DNA from: Alteromonas sp. RKMC-009
GTDB taxonomy: Bacteria; Pseudomonadota; Gammaproteobacteria; Enterobacterales; Alteromonadaceae
Length of the DNA: 64,000 nucleotides
Assembly (NCBI RefSeq): GCF_003584565.2
Contig: NZ_CP031010.1
Location: forward strand, 4,650,001-4,714,000
Direction of reading: 5' to 3'
The notes below the pieces were generated by a model, which did not search any database, had not been told where the DNA came from, and worked only from the letters and a program-made list of their open reading frames with translations. Positions 36,853-45,494 of this stretch are shown in pieces; the first letter of the stretch is position 1, and every line of letters begins with the position of its first letter. The translations under genes were made by a program, and so were the position numbers.

Positions 36853-36865
36853 TACTATTATATTA
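36853..36865. promoter_or_regulatory. Arabinan-regulon operator copy 9
   Basis: TACTATTATATTA, 11 of 13 core matches, 18 bp upstream of the transketolase start codon. Confidence 0.5.
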
Positions 36866-36912
36866 TAATTAATATGACAAAGTTAATGTGTAAATACAAC
36901 CTTTAAAAAGCG

Positions 36913-36942
36913 TAAAAAGACTTAACAGCGCATCTGTTAAGC
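36913..36942 (-). terminator. Terminator after GH97 gene
   Basis: On the minus strand CTTAACAG, 6-nt loop, CTGTTAAG followed by TCTTTTT. Confidence 0.88.
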
Positions 36943-36950
36943 CTCTTTAT

Positions 36951-38900
36951 TCAGTGCTGATAAATGATTAGCGCACCGCCTTCTGCATTCAACTCCAGGT
37001 TGATTTTTCCGGAGGCGGGGATCTCTGTTTTACTCAGCCCTGCACGGTTGTCAGGTTTATCGTAAATAACCTGCACCGGCTTTCCTTTAAGCATCGGTAG
37101 TGAAACTTCCAGCGTTTTCGCTTCCGGTTCTCCATTTACAGCAGCGACATACCATTTATCTTTATGGCGTCTGGCCAGGACTGCATGCTTACCGGGTTCA
37201 CCGGAGACAAACTTTGTCTCATCCCACACTGTAGGCATGCTTTTTAACGCATCAATGACAAAGTCAGGTTGTTCCTCAAGGTTATTGGGCGTGACCCCGA
37301 AATGCTGAACCGGAGAGAAATACAGCACACCCGTTGCCAGTTCAAAAGCATCGGTGGTTGAACGTTTCGTGCCGGCTTTTTGATCTCTGGAGAGACGCTT
37401 ATTAAAGAACACAGGTGCAAAATCCATCGCCGCGACCGGATTTCGGGTAAACGGCAAAATGGTGGCATTGTAGGCATGTTGATCCAGCGAGGTTTGATGA
37501 AACACCAGGTTTTCCGATGCCAGTACCGCTTCCGATGTCACGAAATTCGGATACATCCGCTCCCAACCACGGGGCAACGTACTGCCATGCACCGTAATGG
37601 TCAGCCCGTAATCATTCGCATCAGTAATGATATCCTCGTACAGCTTGATGGTTTCCTGCTTGTCACCACCAAAGAAATCAACCTTCAACCCTTTTACGCC
37701 GATGGATTGCAGCCATTGCATTTCCTCTCTGCGGGCAGGCGCTGTATTCATTCTGTTTTGCGGTGTTTGGGGTGCATCATTCCACCAGCCATTGGAGTTG
37801 TACCACAGCAGAACACCCACGTTTTTTTTTGCTGCATACTTCACCAGACTTTCCATACGGTCCCGTCCGATACGCTGATCCCACCAGTTATCAATGAGTA
37901 CGTATTCAAACTGAAGTGACGCGGCAAGGTCGATGAACGCTATCTGGTCGTCATAGTTGATGCTGTCGTCCTGCCAGACTATCCAGCTCCACGTCGCTCT
38001 GCCCATCTGATAAGGCATCGACGGTTCGTAGTAAGGCTTCACTAAATCAAAAGACGCGGTTGTCTCGACAACAGGGGCAAGGGTGTCACCCAGAGTAATT
38101 GTTCGCCAGGGCGTTTGGGCCGGCATTGCCATCGCGGCATAAGTCCCGCCGATACCAGCGTTTTCACCCTCCTGAGGAAAGGCAAGGGGATACACACCCT
38201 GCTTGCTACCTTCAGCCAATTTGGCACCTACATACCGGCTATCAACGCCAGTTTCTGATATCAATATCCAACCTTTATCTGCGTTTTTAAACAAAGCAGG
38301 AAAGGTGTACCCCACGCCGTTGGCAGAGGGTGTGCCAACAGGTTCATCGAAGGTATATGGTTCTTCATAACTTGGCTTGGTTTGCATCCAGCCAGTTTCC
38401 GGCAATGCCTGCGGCGTAATAAACGTGGTGGCATCATCAGGCAAATTGAACGTAGTGGCTTCGCTTAACACTTTCACCCGTGTGAAATCTTCCGGCCCGG
38501 ATAAACGATACCTGAATGCCACATCGCGATTTGAAACACGGTATTCCACATCCAGCGCGAGATCATGTTGAGCAGCAAACCGCACCGTCATACCATTTGC
38601 CACATAATGCACATCACTTACTTTTGAATTATGCATCGTGTATTGCTCATCGTACTTCGCGGTTTCATGACTAAGATAAGTCAGATCCTTTGAGATATCT
38701 CCCAGTGAGGTTTTCAGTCCCAGTTCTGATGTTTCAAGAAAGGACTTATCCTGATATGAAACGGAATAAACAGGCTTGTTATCTTTACTGTCTACCGTCA
38801 CCGATATCCGGCCATCGGGACTTTTCAACGTGACGGGCAGCGCAGCCAGCGCATTTACCGAAAAACATGCGAGTAATATCCCTGCGTAATGTTTGTTCAT
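36951..38900 (-). CDS. GH97 glycosidase, exported; likely retaining type
   Basis: 649 residues from ATG 38900 (AAGGAA upstream; a longer frame hides the signal peptide ending NALAAL). The three GH97 parts are visible: N-terminal beta-sandwich (about 25-280), TIM barrel (about 280-560) with GVLLWYNSNGWW, GLKVDFFGGDKQ and ASEN, and a C-terminal beta domain. The Asp in KVDF matches the nucleophile position of retaining GH97 enzymes, which include alpha-galactosidase and a bifunctional beta-L-arabinopyranosidase of Bacteroides; the inverting glucosidase SusB lacks it. In this locus beta-L-arabinopyranosidase/alpha-galactosidase action is more likely than alpha-glucosidase. A perfect operator copy lies 27 bp upstream. 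Confidence 0.85.
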   Translation of the reverse strand: MNKHYAGILLACFSVNALAALPVTLKSPDGRISVTVDSKDNKPVYSVSYQDKSFLETSELGLKTSLGDISKDLTYLSHETAKYDEQYTMHNSKVSDVHYVANGMTVRFAAQHDLALDVEYRVSNRDVAFRYRLSGPEDFTRVKVLSEATTFNLPDDATTFITPQALPETGWMQTKPSYEEPYTFDEPVGTPSANGVGYTFPALFKNADKGWILISETGVDSRYVGAKLAEGSKQGVYPLAFPQEGENAGIGGTYAAMAMPAQTPWRTITLGDTLAPVVETTASFDLVKPYYEPSMPYQMGRATWSWIVWQDDSINYDDQIAFIDLAASLQFEYVLIDNWWDQRIGRDRMESLVKYAAKKNVGVLLWYNSNGWWNDAPQTPQNRMNTAPARREEMQWLQSIGVKGLKVDFFGGDKQETIKLYEDIITDANDYGLTITVHGSTLPRGWERMYPNFVTSEAVLASENLVFHQTSLDQHAYNATILPFTRNPVAAMDFAPVFFNKRLSRDQKAGTKRSTTDAFELATGVLYFSPVQHFGVTPNNLEEQPDFVIDALKSMPTVWDETKFVSGEPGKHAVLARRHKDKWYVAAVNGEPEAKTLEVSLPMLKGKPVQVIYDKPDNRAGLSKTEIPASGKINLELNAEGGALIIYQH

Positions 38901-38927
38901 TATATTCCTTGCTCTACACACAATTAA

Positions 38928-38940
38928 TAATATTGTATTA
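38928..38940. promoter_or_regulatory. Arabinan-regulon operator copy 10 (perfect)
   Basis: TAATATTGTATTA, 13 of 13. It contains the minus-strand TATTAT that would serve as the -10 box for the GH97 gene, the same geometry as at TBDR-1. Confidence 0.65.
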
Positions 38941-39035
38941 CGATTATTCAAGAATATATCAATGTCAAAACATTTATTTTACAAATGCAGGTTCAGAGTA
39001 AAAATGCGCATCCGGTAGTTACGTGACAGAAAGTA

Positions 39036-39911
39036 TCACCCGGCTTTCCTTAATCGCGCCAAAACGCCGGTAGTCAACGCCACCCCAAAGAGGATGAGCA
39101 CACCACCTGTCATGGTTTGCAGGGACAGGGTTTCGTTGAGGAATAATATCCCCCAGATGATGCCGAATAAGGGGACCAGATAGCCGACAGATATGGCTTT
39201 GGCCGGACCGGCACTGGCGATGAGATGGAAATACAGGAGGTACGCAATGCCGGTACCGCCTGCTGCCAGTGCCAGCGCATTCACCCAGGCAATGGCAGAT
39301 GGCATGGCTTCGGGCAGAGTTGCCAGGGAAAACGGTAGCAGGAAGAGGGATGCCCATATCTGACTGCCGGTGGCAACGACCAGAGGCCGCACACCGCTTA
39401 ACCATTTTTTCATGGCGCAGGCTGCCACACCGTAGCAGGCAGTAGCGGAACAGGCAGCCAGAATTGGCACAATACTTACGTCACCGCTGCCGGTTTTATG
39501 TGCGCTTAATACCACCACGCCGGTAAATCCGGTGAGCAGTCCGGCCAGAGAAGACAGGCGCAATTTATCTCCCAGCCACAACAGTGCCACCAGAGCACCG
39601 AACATAGGCGCAGTGGCATTCAAAATGGCATTAATTCCGGCTTCCAGATACAGGCTGCTATAGTTGAACAGCACGAAGGGTATTGCCGTATTGGTTAAAC
39701 CGATAAAAGCAATTTTCCAGCCGTGAGCCCGGATATCCCGCCATCCTCCTGCGGCCAGCAAAAACGGTAACATGATCAGCGTGGCCATTACGGTTCTGAC
39801 TTCCACCAGTGCAAATACACCAAACTCAGGTGCAGCCACCCGCATAAAGATAAATGAACCACCCCAAATCGCCCCCAGTATTACCAGGGCGAACGTATCT
39901 CTGGCTGACAT
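39036..39911 (-). CDS. EamA/DMT-family exporter
   Basis: 291 residues with ten hydrophobic helices in two EamA repeats; the first begins ILGAIWGGSFIFMRVAA, the second has a VPLFGIIWGILFLNETL segment, both typical. The family exports amino acids or metabolites; the substrate is not evident. It starts 3 bp after the ogt stop and so is the third gene of the alkylation-repair operon. Confidence 0.85.
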   Translation of the reverse strand: MSARDTFALVILGAIWGGSFIFMRVAAPEFGVFALVEVRTVMATLIMLPFLLAAGGWRDIRAHGWKIAFIGLTNTAIPFVLFNYSSLYLEAGINAILNATAPMFGALVALLWLGDKLRLSSLAGLLTGFTGVVVLSAHKTGSGDVSIVPILAACSATACYGVAACAMKKWLSGVRPLVVATGSQIWASLFLLPFSLATLPEAMPSAIAWVNALALAAGGTGIAYLLYFHLIASAGPAKAISVGYLVPLFGIIWGILFLNETLSLQTMTGGVLILFGVALTTGVLARLRKAG

Positions 39912-39914
39912 GCG

Positions 39915-40385
39915 TTACAGCGCTCCTTCTAAAGCTAATAGTTGTTGTTTTCTGTTCAGTCCGCCGGCATAGCCGGTAAGTTTACCGTTAGCACCTATCA
40001 CACGATGGCAGGGCACAACGATGGCCAGCGGGTTTTTGCCATTGGCCAGCCCCACAGCTCTCACACCTTTGGGATTTCCGATTGCTCTGGCAATATCACC
40101 GTAGCTGCAGGTTTTGCCATAGGGAATGTTGACTAATGCCTGCCAGACCTGTTGCTGAAAGGTGGTACCGGCTGCGGCAAGGGGTAAATCAAAGGTTGTC
40201 CGTTTACCGGCAAAGTATTCCTGTAACTGGGCACAAGCCTGCGATGTCATTGCAGACGGTGTTTCTGCGATGTCGTCAGACTCTGTGAAGCGGATAGCGG
40301 TTATCCCCTTTTCGCTGGCTATAACCTCTACCACTCCGCAAGGGCTGTGTATTGATTCAATATACATCCGGGTTTCATTATACAT
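39915..40385 (-). CDS. ogt: Methylated-DNA--[protein]-cysteine S-methyltransferase
   Basis: 156 residues. The active-site motif VVPCHRVIG holds the alkyl-accepting cysteine, with the DNA-binding GNPKGVRAVGLANGKNP helix region just before it. It repairs O6-alkylguanine by suicide transfer. The start overlaps the Ada-AlkA stop by 8 bp (AGGAAA upstream); an internal ATG at 40367 has no RBS. Confidence 0.94.
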   Translation of the reverse strand: MYNETRMYIESIHSPCGVVEVIASEKGITAIRFTESDDIAETPSAMTSQACAQLQEYFAGKRTTFDLPLAAAGTTFQQQVWQALVNIPYGKTCSYGDIARAIGNPKGVRAVGLANGKNPLAIVVPCHRVIGANGKLTGYAGGLNRKQQLLALEGAL

Positions 40386-41805
40386 CCGGTTTTTCCTGTT
40401 TTAGCTGATCGGCCATGTGCCAAAGTTGTAACGTCAGGTAACTGCGCCAGGGCGCTGCTTTTTGCGGTTCGGGATTGAGCTTGTCTGCCACCTTACGGAC
40501 AATCAGATCACCACTCAGATAGCGGTCGGGATCACTCACGCCCCGCATCATCAAATAGTCAATGGTCCAGGGACCAATCCCTTTCAATGCCAGTAAGGTA
40601 CTTTCCTTGTCACCCTGAGCGTCGGTTAAGCGGTCCTCCTGAGCATAAAAGCCGGCCAGATTACGCAGCGCCTGCTTTCGGGCACCGGGCATCCGCAAAA
40701 AAGTAAGCTCGCTACTGGCTACCGCTTGCGGTAAAGGAAAAGCTCTGCCTTCTCCGGCAGTCTCTCCGAGCTCATTCACCACTAGTGCCACGTTGTTGAC
40801 TGCCGCCTTAACCGATACCTGCTGCCCCAGAACTGCACGGCAACCGGCTTCGAACTCACTCCACACGCCGGGCAGCCGTAACCCCTGAACAATGTCGCCT
40901 GGCGGGATCCCGGCCGCTGTCAGCGCCTGATTAATCAGGTGAGGATCGGCATGTAAATCCAGCACACGACTAAGGTTATCCAGAACGGCTCTGGCTCCCT
41001 GCAGAAAATCAGTGACCAGCGTAACAGCAAAGGCAGAGTGCTGCGGCTGATGCTCTGCCACCACGGTTCCTTTGCCATCAGGGCCGCTGAATACACGCCG
41101 GTAAGTATTATCAGTCACCGATTCCGTACCGGCTATGGCACGGCCGGAAAGAAAATGCTGAACATGCTCCCAGTTGTAAGGCGGACGATAATACAACATA
41201 ACCTTTATTACCGGCGTGACATCCCGGCCTGACGCTTTGCTTCCCCGTATCTGGCCGGGTGACATAGACCAGGTTTGTTTCATAGCAGCCTGCAAGCGTC
41301 TGGCAGAACCAAAACCGGCGGCAGCGGCAACAGACTCCACAGACATATCAGACTGCTGTAACAGCCGTTTAGCGAACAGGAGTTGCTGATATTTCTGCCA
41401 CTGTGCCGGCGGCATGCCAAGCCGTGAACTGATAAGTTTGCGAAGGTAACGTTCTGAAATACCCAGCCGTTCAGCAATTGTCGTTACCGGTTGCGGGGGA
41501 ATGGCACTCAGCAGGGTTTCTGCACGTTTTACGGTAGTATTCACACCATTCCATGCACCCGATAACGGCGCACTGTCGGGGCGGCAACGTAAACAGGGGC
41601 GGAATCCGGCGTGCATTGCCTGTGCGGCGTGATAATAGTAATCCACATTTTCTTCTTTAGGCAGCCGCGCGGGACATACCGGGCGGCAGAAAATACCGGT
41701 GGATTTCACCGCAACGAAAAACTGGCCGTCAAAGCGGCTGTCCCGTGACAGGCGGGCCTGACGGAAACGTTCAGTATCTTCGGGTTGTATCGGTGTAACG
41801 GTCAA
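40378..41805 (-). CDS. Ada N-domain / AraC-type HTH / AlkA glycosylase fusion
   Basis: About 475 residues. The best start is TTG 41805, with AGGAG 8 nt upstream and the Ada domain close behind; the frame extends to a GTG at 41883. Order: zinc-containing Ada methyl-acceptor domain with the four Cys in FCRPVCPAR and CLRCRP; AraC-type HTH (SERYLRKLISSRLG, SVESVAAAAGFGSARRLQ); AlkA N-domain; HhH-GPD glycosylase with LKGIGPWTIDYLMMRG and catalytic Asp in DRYLSGDL. It senses methyl phosphotriesters, activates repair genes and removes 3-methyladenine. Heads an operon with ogt and an EamA exporter, and probably autoregulates. Confidence 0.9.
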   Translation of the reverse strand: MTVTPIQPEDTERFRQARLSRDSRFDGQFFVAVKSTGIFCRPVCPARLPKEENVDYYYHAAQAMHAGFRPCLRCRPDSAPLSGAWNGVNTTVKRAETLLSAIPPQPVTTIAERLGISERYLRKLISSRLGMPPAQWQKYQQLLFAKRLLQQSDMSVESVAAAAGFGSARRLQAAMKQTWSMSPGQIRGSKASGRDVTPVIKVMLYYRPPYNWEHVQHFLSGRAIAGTESVTDNTYRRVFSGPDGKGTVVAEHQPQHSAFAVTLVTDFLQGARAVLDNLSRVLDLHADPHLINQALTAAGIPPGDIVQGLRLPGVWSEFEAGCRAVLGQQVSVKAAVNNVALVVNELGETAGEGRAFPLPQAVASSELTFLRMPGARKQALRNLAGFYAQEDRLTDAQGDKESTLLALKGIGPWTIDYLMMRGVSDPDRYLSGDLIVRKVADKLNPEPQKAAPWRSYLTLQLWHMADQLKQEKPDV

Positions 41806-41917
41806 AGCCGGTGCTCCTGCCAATATCTTCAATAGCAGGCAGTGTATAGTATTTTCATCATCCGGGTGCGACGAAACCGGCACTCACTGATAAACGGTGT
41901 GGCGCCGGGTTTACAAC

Positions 41918-42334
41918 TCAGCGGTACAGCATCTGACCCCGCATCTTTGCCAGTTCAGCCAGCAGACGGTTTTGCAGGGGGTGAGGGACGCCGGATTTGT
42001 CCATGGCGTTAATCAGCAAATCAACGGTGTGATTGAAATGGGTTTCGGTAATGTTCATACCGGCATGAACCTGCTCCATGGTGTCACCGGTGTAACTGCA
42101 ACCACCGCCGCTGACCATACAAATCTGCTCCTCCAGTTTGGCGCGGAAGCGGTCAATATCACTGCCTTCAAAATAAGGAAGAATAACGGGGTCATATTCA
42201 ATCTCAGTCACGAAGTTATTTACAATCTCCTCAACTTTCTGTTTCCCCCCAAGCTCTGAATACAGTGTCTGACTGTGACTGGCGCACCCGTTCAAAAGCA
42301 GCAGGGTACAAATACCGGTTAGCAACTTCACCAT
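41918..42334 (-). CDS. Truncated haemoglobin (group I-like), lipoprotein
   Basis: 138 residues from ATG 42334, with strong RBS GGAGG 6 nt upstream; an upstream frame extension is dismissed. Signal peptide with Cys in LLNGCAS, then a 2/2 globin domain: YSELGGKQKVEEIVNNF at the A/B helices and MEQVHAGMNIT with the proximal His. At B10, where most group I proteins have Tyr, I read Val (NFVTEI), so ligand stabilisation should differ. A lipid-anchored, exported haemoglobin is unusual. Last gene of a four-gene operon, overlapping DUF3034 by 7 bp. Possible roles are O2/NO handling or redox signalling in the envelope. Confidence 0.85.
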   Translation of the reverse strand: MVKLLTGICTLLLLNGCASHSQTLYSELGGKQKVEEIVNNFVTEIEYDPVILPYFEGSDIDRFRAKLEEQICMVSGGGCSYTGDTMEQVHAGMNITETHFNHTVDLLINAMDKSGVPHPLQNRLLAELAKMRGQMLYR

Positions 42335-43164
42335 AACTGGCCTCCGAGAGATAAGTAAATGCCATTCTGATCCGGTGCGCCGGCGATACTGCCAAGTTCT
42401 GCCCACGCCAGGGTGACATTGAAAGATTTAGAAGGAATATAGGTAACGAATACGTCCCACCAGTCTTCTTCTCCCAATCCCAGGTTATCCGGTTTCTGCC
42501 GGTATTCGGCTCCCACGGCAACATGGCGGTTAAGCAGCACCCCTACCGAACCTTCCATCATCACTTCATAGTCGTCATCCGCTGTGTGACCGAAGCCCAG
42601 CAACCCCATCTGGTTCGCATTTGTCATTCTGGCGGTGAGATTCCACACCAGGTTGTAACCCGCCACAGCGCCAAGGTGCACTTTAGTAGCCGACACATAA
42701 AAGTCGGTACCACTGTTGTCGGCACTGCCGAGGGCGTAGGCAATATCATCATCCTGCAATTCTTTGAACTGCACACCGGCACTGATTTGCGGTAAATCAG
42801 AATACACCACATCACCCCACAGCCTGACTTTTGCGCCGTAGATGTTCTGCGAAATATCTCCGCCGATGGTGGTCAGGTCGAAGGTTTGTCTGGCAACAGA
42901 TAACTCAACGCGGTCATACAGTGACACACTGGCGCCGGCAACCTGTAACCGGTAATCGTCCAGATTCACGCGGGTGAGAAAGGCATTGACTGACACTTCG
43001 CTGTCGGTGTCGTAGCCGGACAAGGTGGCCCAGGGCACAATACCGCCCCCGCCACTGCCCTCAACCTGATTCAGACCGGCAGTACCGGTAAGCTTGCCGG
43101 AACCGGCCAGCGCCGGCAGTGACACACTCAATAACAAAACACAAACCCGTTGCAGCAATGTCAT
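42328..43164 (-). CDS. DUF3034 family outer-membrane-like protein
   Basis: 278 residues from ATG 43164 (GGAGA upstream). Signal peptide ends SLPALAGS. The mature protein is a run of alternating amphipathic strands with glycine-rich turns, including WATLSGYDTDSEV, and it ends in an aromatic strand (YLSLGGQLW), which suggests a beta-barrel. The family has no known function. The start overlaps the GGDEF/EAL stop by 4 bp (ATGA) and the end overlaps the haemoglobin start, so translation is tightly coupled along the operon. Confidence 0.8.
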   Translation of the reverse strand: MTLLQRVCVLLLSVSLPALAGSGKLTGTAGLNQVEGSGGGGIVPWATLSGYDTDSEVSVNAFLTRVNLDDYRLQVAGASVSLYDRVELSVARQTFDLTTIGGDISQNIYGAKVRLWGDVVYSDLPQISAGVQFKELQDDDIAYALGSADNSGTDFYVSATKVHLGAVAGYNLVWNLTARMTNANQMGLLGFGHTADDDYEVMMEGSVGVLLNRHVAVGAEYRQKPDNLGLGEEDWWDVFVTYIPSKSFNVTLAWAELGSIAGAPDQNGIYLSLGGQLW

Positions 43165-45494
43165 GTTGTCTCCGTTCGTTGTATACCATAGTGCGTGGAA
43201 CCCAGCCATTCGTACATAGCGGGTACAGTCAGTGGCCGGCTGATGAAGTAGCCCTGTGCAATGTCACAGCCACCGTCTTTTAAAATTTGCAATGAGCGTT
43301 CATCCTCTACCCCTTCTGCCACCACACAAAGATGAAACACAGCTGCCAGATTCAGCACGGTACGTACAATTTGCTGATCGCTGTCGTCGCTGGCCAGTTT
43401 GAGCACGAAGCTCTTATCAATTTTGATGGTCTGCACCGGTAAGGTTTTTAAATAAGCCAGTGACGAATATCCCGTGCCGAAATCATCAATAGCAAAATGA
43501 AAACCCATGGCTTTAAGTGTATTCAGATTCCTGATTGCCAGCGCCGCATCTTCCACTAAATCACTTTCCGTAATTTCCAGTTCCACATCAGAAGGAGTAA
43601 GCCCTTTAGCGGCAATCTTTTCAGCCAGACTCTGCATCAACTCAGGGCGCTGAATATCCTGAGTGGATAAATTAATCGCCACAGAAAAAACATAGCCCTG
43701 CTGCCGGAATCCCGCAAGGTCGTCTAAAGTGCGCTCCAGTACCCAGGTGGTCACCTGCTCAATCAGACCGGCCTGTTCGGCGATGCCGATAAATTCATCC
43801 GGGGGCACAAATCCTAAACTTGCACTGTTCCAGCGGATGAGTGCTTCCACGCTGCACACCCGGTTCGTTTGTAAATGGACTTTGGGTTGATAAACCATAG
43901 ACAGCTCTGTCTGGTCGCCGGTAAGCACCTTTTTCAGTTCGGTGATGATAGTAAGACGCCGCAGGTACTTGGTTTGCATTTCTTCTTTAAATGCAATGAG
44001 CCAGTGATCGTGTTGCTTACTTTCATCCGACAGGATATTAATTTTCCTGAAGACCTCTTCGGTGGTATCTCCGTCTGACGGGCAACTTAAATGAGCAAAA
44101 AAGACTTTCATGGGGATCACCAGACCATCGAACTCCACCGGTGCTTCCAGTTGCTGACGAAAGGCATCGATAGCAGTTTCATCCAGCGGCACGTCGGGGA
44201 CGAAGAGAAAATCACCGCCGGCGAGTCTGGCCGCCATGCCGGGCCATGACAGGGTTCTCTGCGCCATGGTTTTTATGCAGAAGTCTCCGGTGGTATAACC
44301 ATACAAATCGTTGATGGTACGGATCCCCATAATATTGATACCAAGGATTTGCAGCGTTTCGCCGGCATCCAGGCGCTGGTTGAGCTTTTCTTCAACAAAA
44401 TGCCGGTTATAGAGCCCGGACAACATGTCGTGCTGAGCCTGGAACAGAATGTGATCTTCCCGTGAACGGATACGGGCTTGCATGGTGTTAAATGCACGGG
44501 CAAGTTCGCCGATTTCTGACACTCTGTCGTCCGACTTTACCGGCTCCTGATAATGGCCCTCTGCAATTTCATTTACAGCAGTCACCAGCTGGTTGACCGG
44601 CGTGCTGACCCGCCTGGCCAGCACCATTGAAATAGCCAGCGACAACACGATGATGCCCAGAGCAATGACAATCACCACCGTTTGCAGATCCAGCACACTC
44701 AGGTACTGCTCACTGACATCCAGCGCGATACGAATTTTGACCGGAATATGGTCGATCCCCGGCAATTCCAGTTCTCTGACTTCATACAGGCTTTCATCCT
44801 GCGCCATGATCCGGAACCAGTTAATTTCCCGGTCGCTGCGCACGATAAGCCTTGCCGCAAAATCATGGGGAAGGCTGCTGTTCAGCACACGGGCACTGTT
44901 GTCATCTGACGTAATGATCACTTCGGCCTGCACAACCTCGCTTAACAGGGCGAGAAAATTGTCGTCCAGTGCAAACGCCGCCCCCAGATATCCGATAACT
45001 CTGGGTGCCGCCACCGGCGCTACCACGGCGTGGTACAAGGTGTCATTCATAAACACGTAATCACGGGTTATTTCACTAGGGTCTATATTGCGGTAGCGTT
45101 CGCCAAAGGAGCGATCACCTGACACCAGAATATTATCCGGAAAGGAAGTAATCGTTTCATCCTGAAGATTCAGCATCACCAGAAAATCAAAGTCCTGTCT
45201 GGCATCCATGGTCTGCAGGGCACTGTTGATGGTGGGCGGATCGTAACTGGCAAATGCGGCTCTGAATTCATAGGCCGTGGATAACGCTTTGGTTGATGCG
45301 TAAAGGGCCTTTGTGCGTTCCTCGACAATGTGCTGCAAAATATTAGTGTCGATGGCGAGCTCTTTTTCCAGATTCTGCTGAACCAGGTCGTCAGTGGCAT
45401 TCCAGACGGACAGCAGAATCAACCCTGCGGTCAGCACGGTGCTGCCAAGCAGAATGCGAAACAGACTGTGCCGCAGAGACAACGATCTCATCAT
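43161..45494 (-). CDS. c-di-GMP phosphodiesterase: periplasmic sensor, HAMP, degenerate GGDEF, EAL
   Basis: 777 residues. TM1 about 15-32, a periplasmic CACHE-like sensor (about 35-265), TM2 about 270-292 and HAMP to about 345. The GGDEF domain (to about 510) has LAGGDFLF in place of GGDEF, so cyclase activity is unlikely. The EAL domain has EALIRW, NLSTQD, EITES, DDFGTGYSS, KIDKSFV and VAEGVE, a complete active set. It probably degrades c-di-GMP in response to a periplasmic signal. It lies between the cupredoxin-like gene (1-bp overlap) and DUF3034, implying that the exported partners take part in sensing. Confidence 0.88.
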   Translation of the reverse strand: MMRSLSLRHSLFRILLGSTVLTAGLILLSVWNATDDLVQQNLEKELAIDTNILQHIVEERTKALYASTKALSTAYEFRAAFASYDPPTINSALQTMDARQDFDFLVMLNLQDETITSFPDNILVSGDRSFGERYRNIDPSEITRDYVFMNDTLYHAVVAPVAAPRVIGYLGAAFALDDNFLALLSEVVQAEVIITSDDNSARVLNSSLPHDFAARLIVRSDREINWFRIMAQDESLYEVRELELPGIDHIPVKIRIALDVSEQYLSVLDLQTVVIVIALGIIVLSLAISMVLARRVSTPVNQLVTAVNEIAEGHYQEPVKSDDRVSEIGELARAFNTMQARIRSREDHILFQAQHDMLSGLYNRHFVEEKLNQRLDAGETLQILGINIMGIRTINDLYGYTTGDFCIKTMAQRTLSWPGMAARLAGGDFLFVPDVPLDETAIDAFRQQLEAPVEFDGLVIPMKVFFAHLSCPSDGDTTEEVFRKINILSDESKQHDHWLIAFKEEMQTKYLRRLTIITELKKVLTGDQTELSMVYQPKVHLQTNRVCSVEALIRWNSASLGFVPPDEFIGIAEQAGLIEQVTTWVLERTLDDLAGFRQQGYVFSVAINLSTQDIQRPELMQSLAEKIAAKGLTPSDVELEITESDLVEDAALAIRNLNTLKAMGFHFAIDDFGTGYSSLAYLKTLPVQTIKIDKSFVLKLASDDSDQQIVRTVLNLAAVFHLCVVAEGVEDERSLQILKDGGCDIAQGYFISRPLTVPAMYEWLGSTHYGIQRTETT

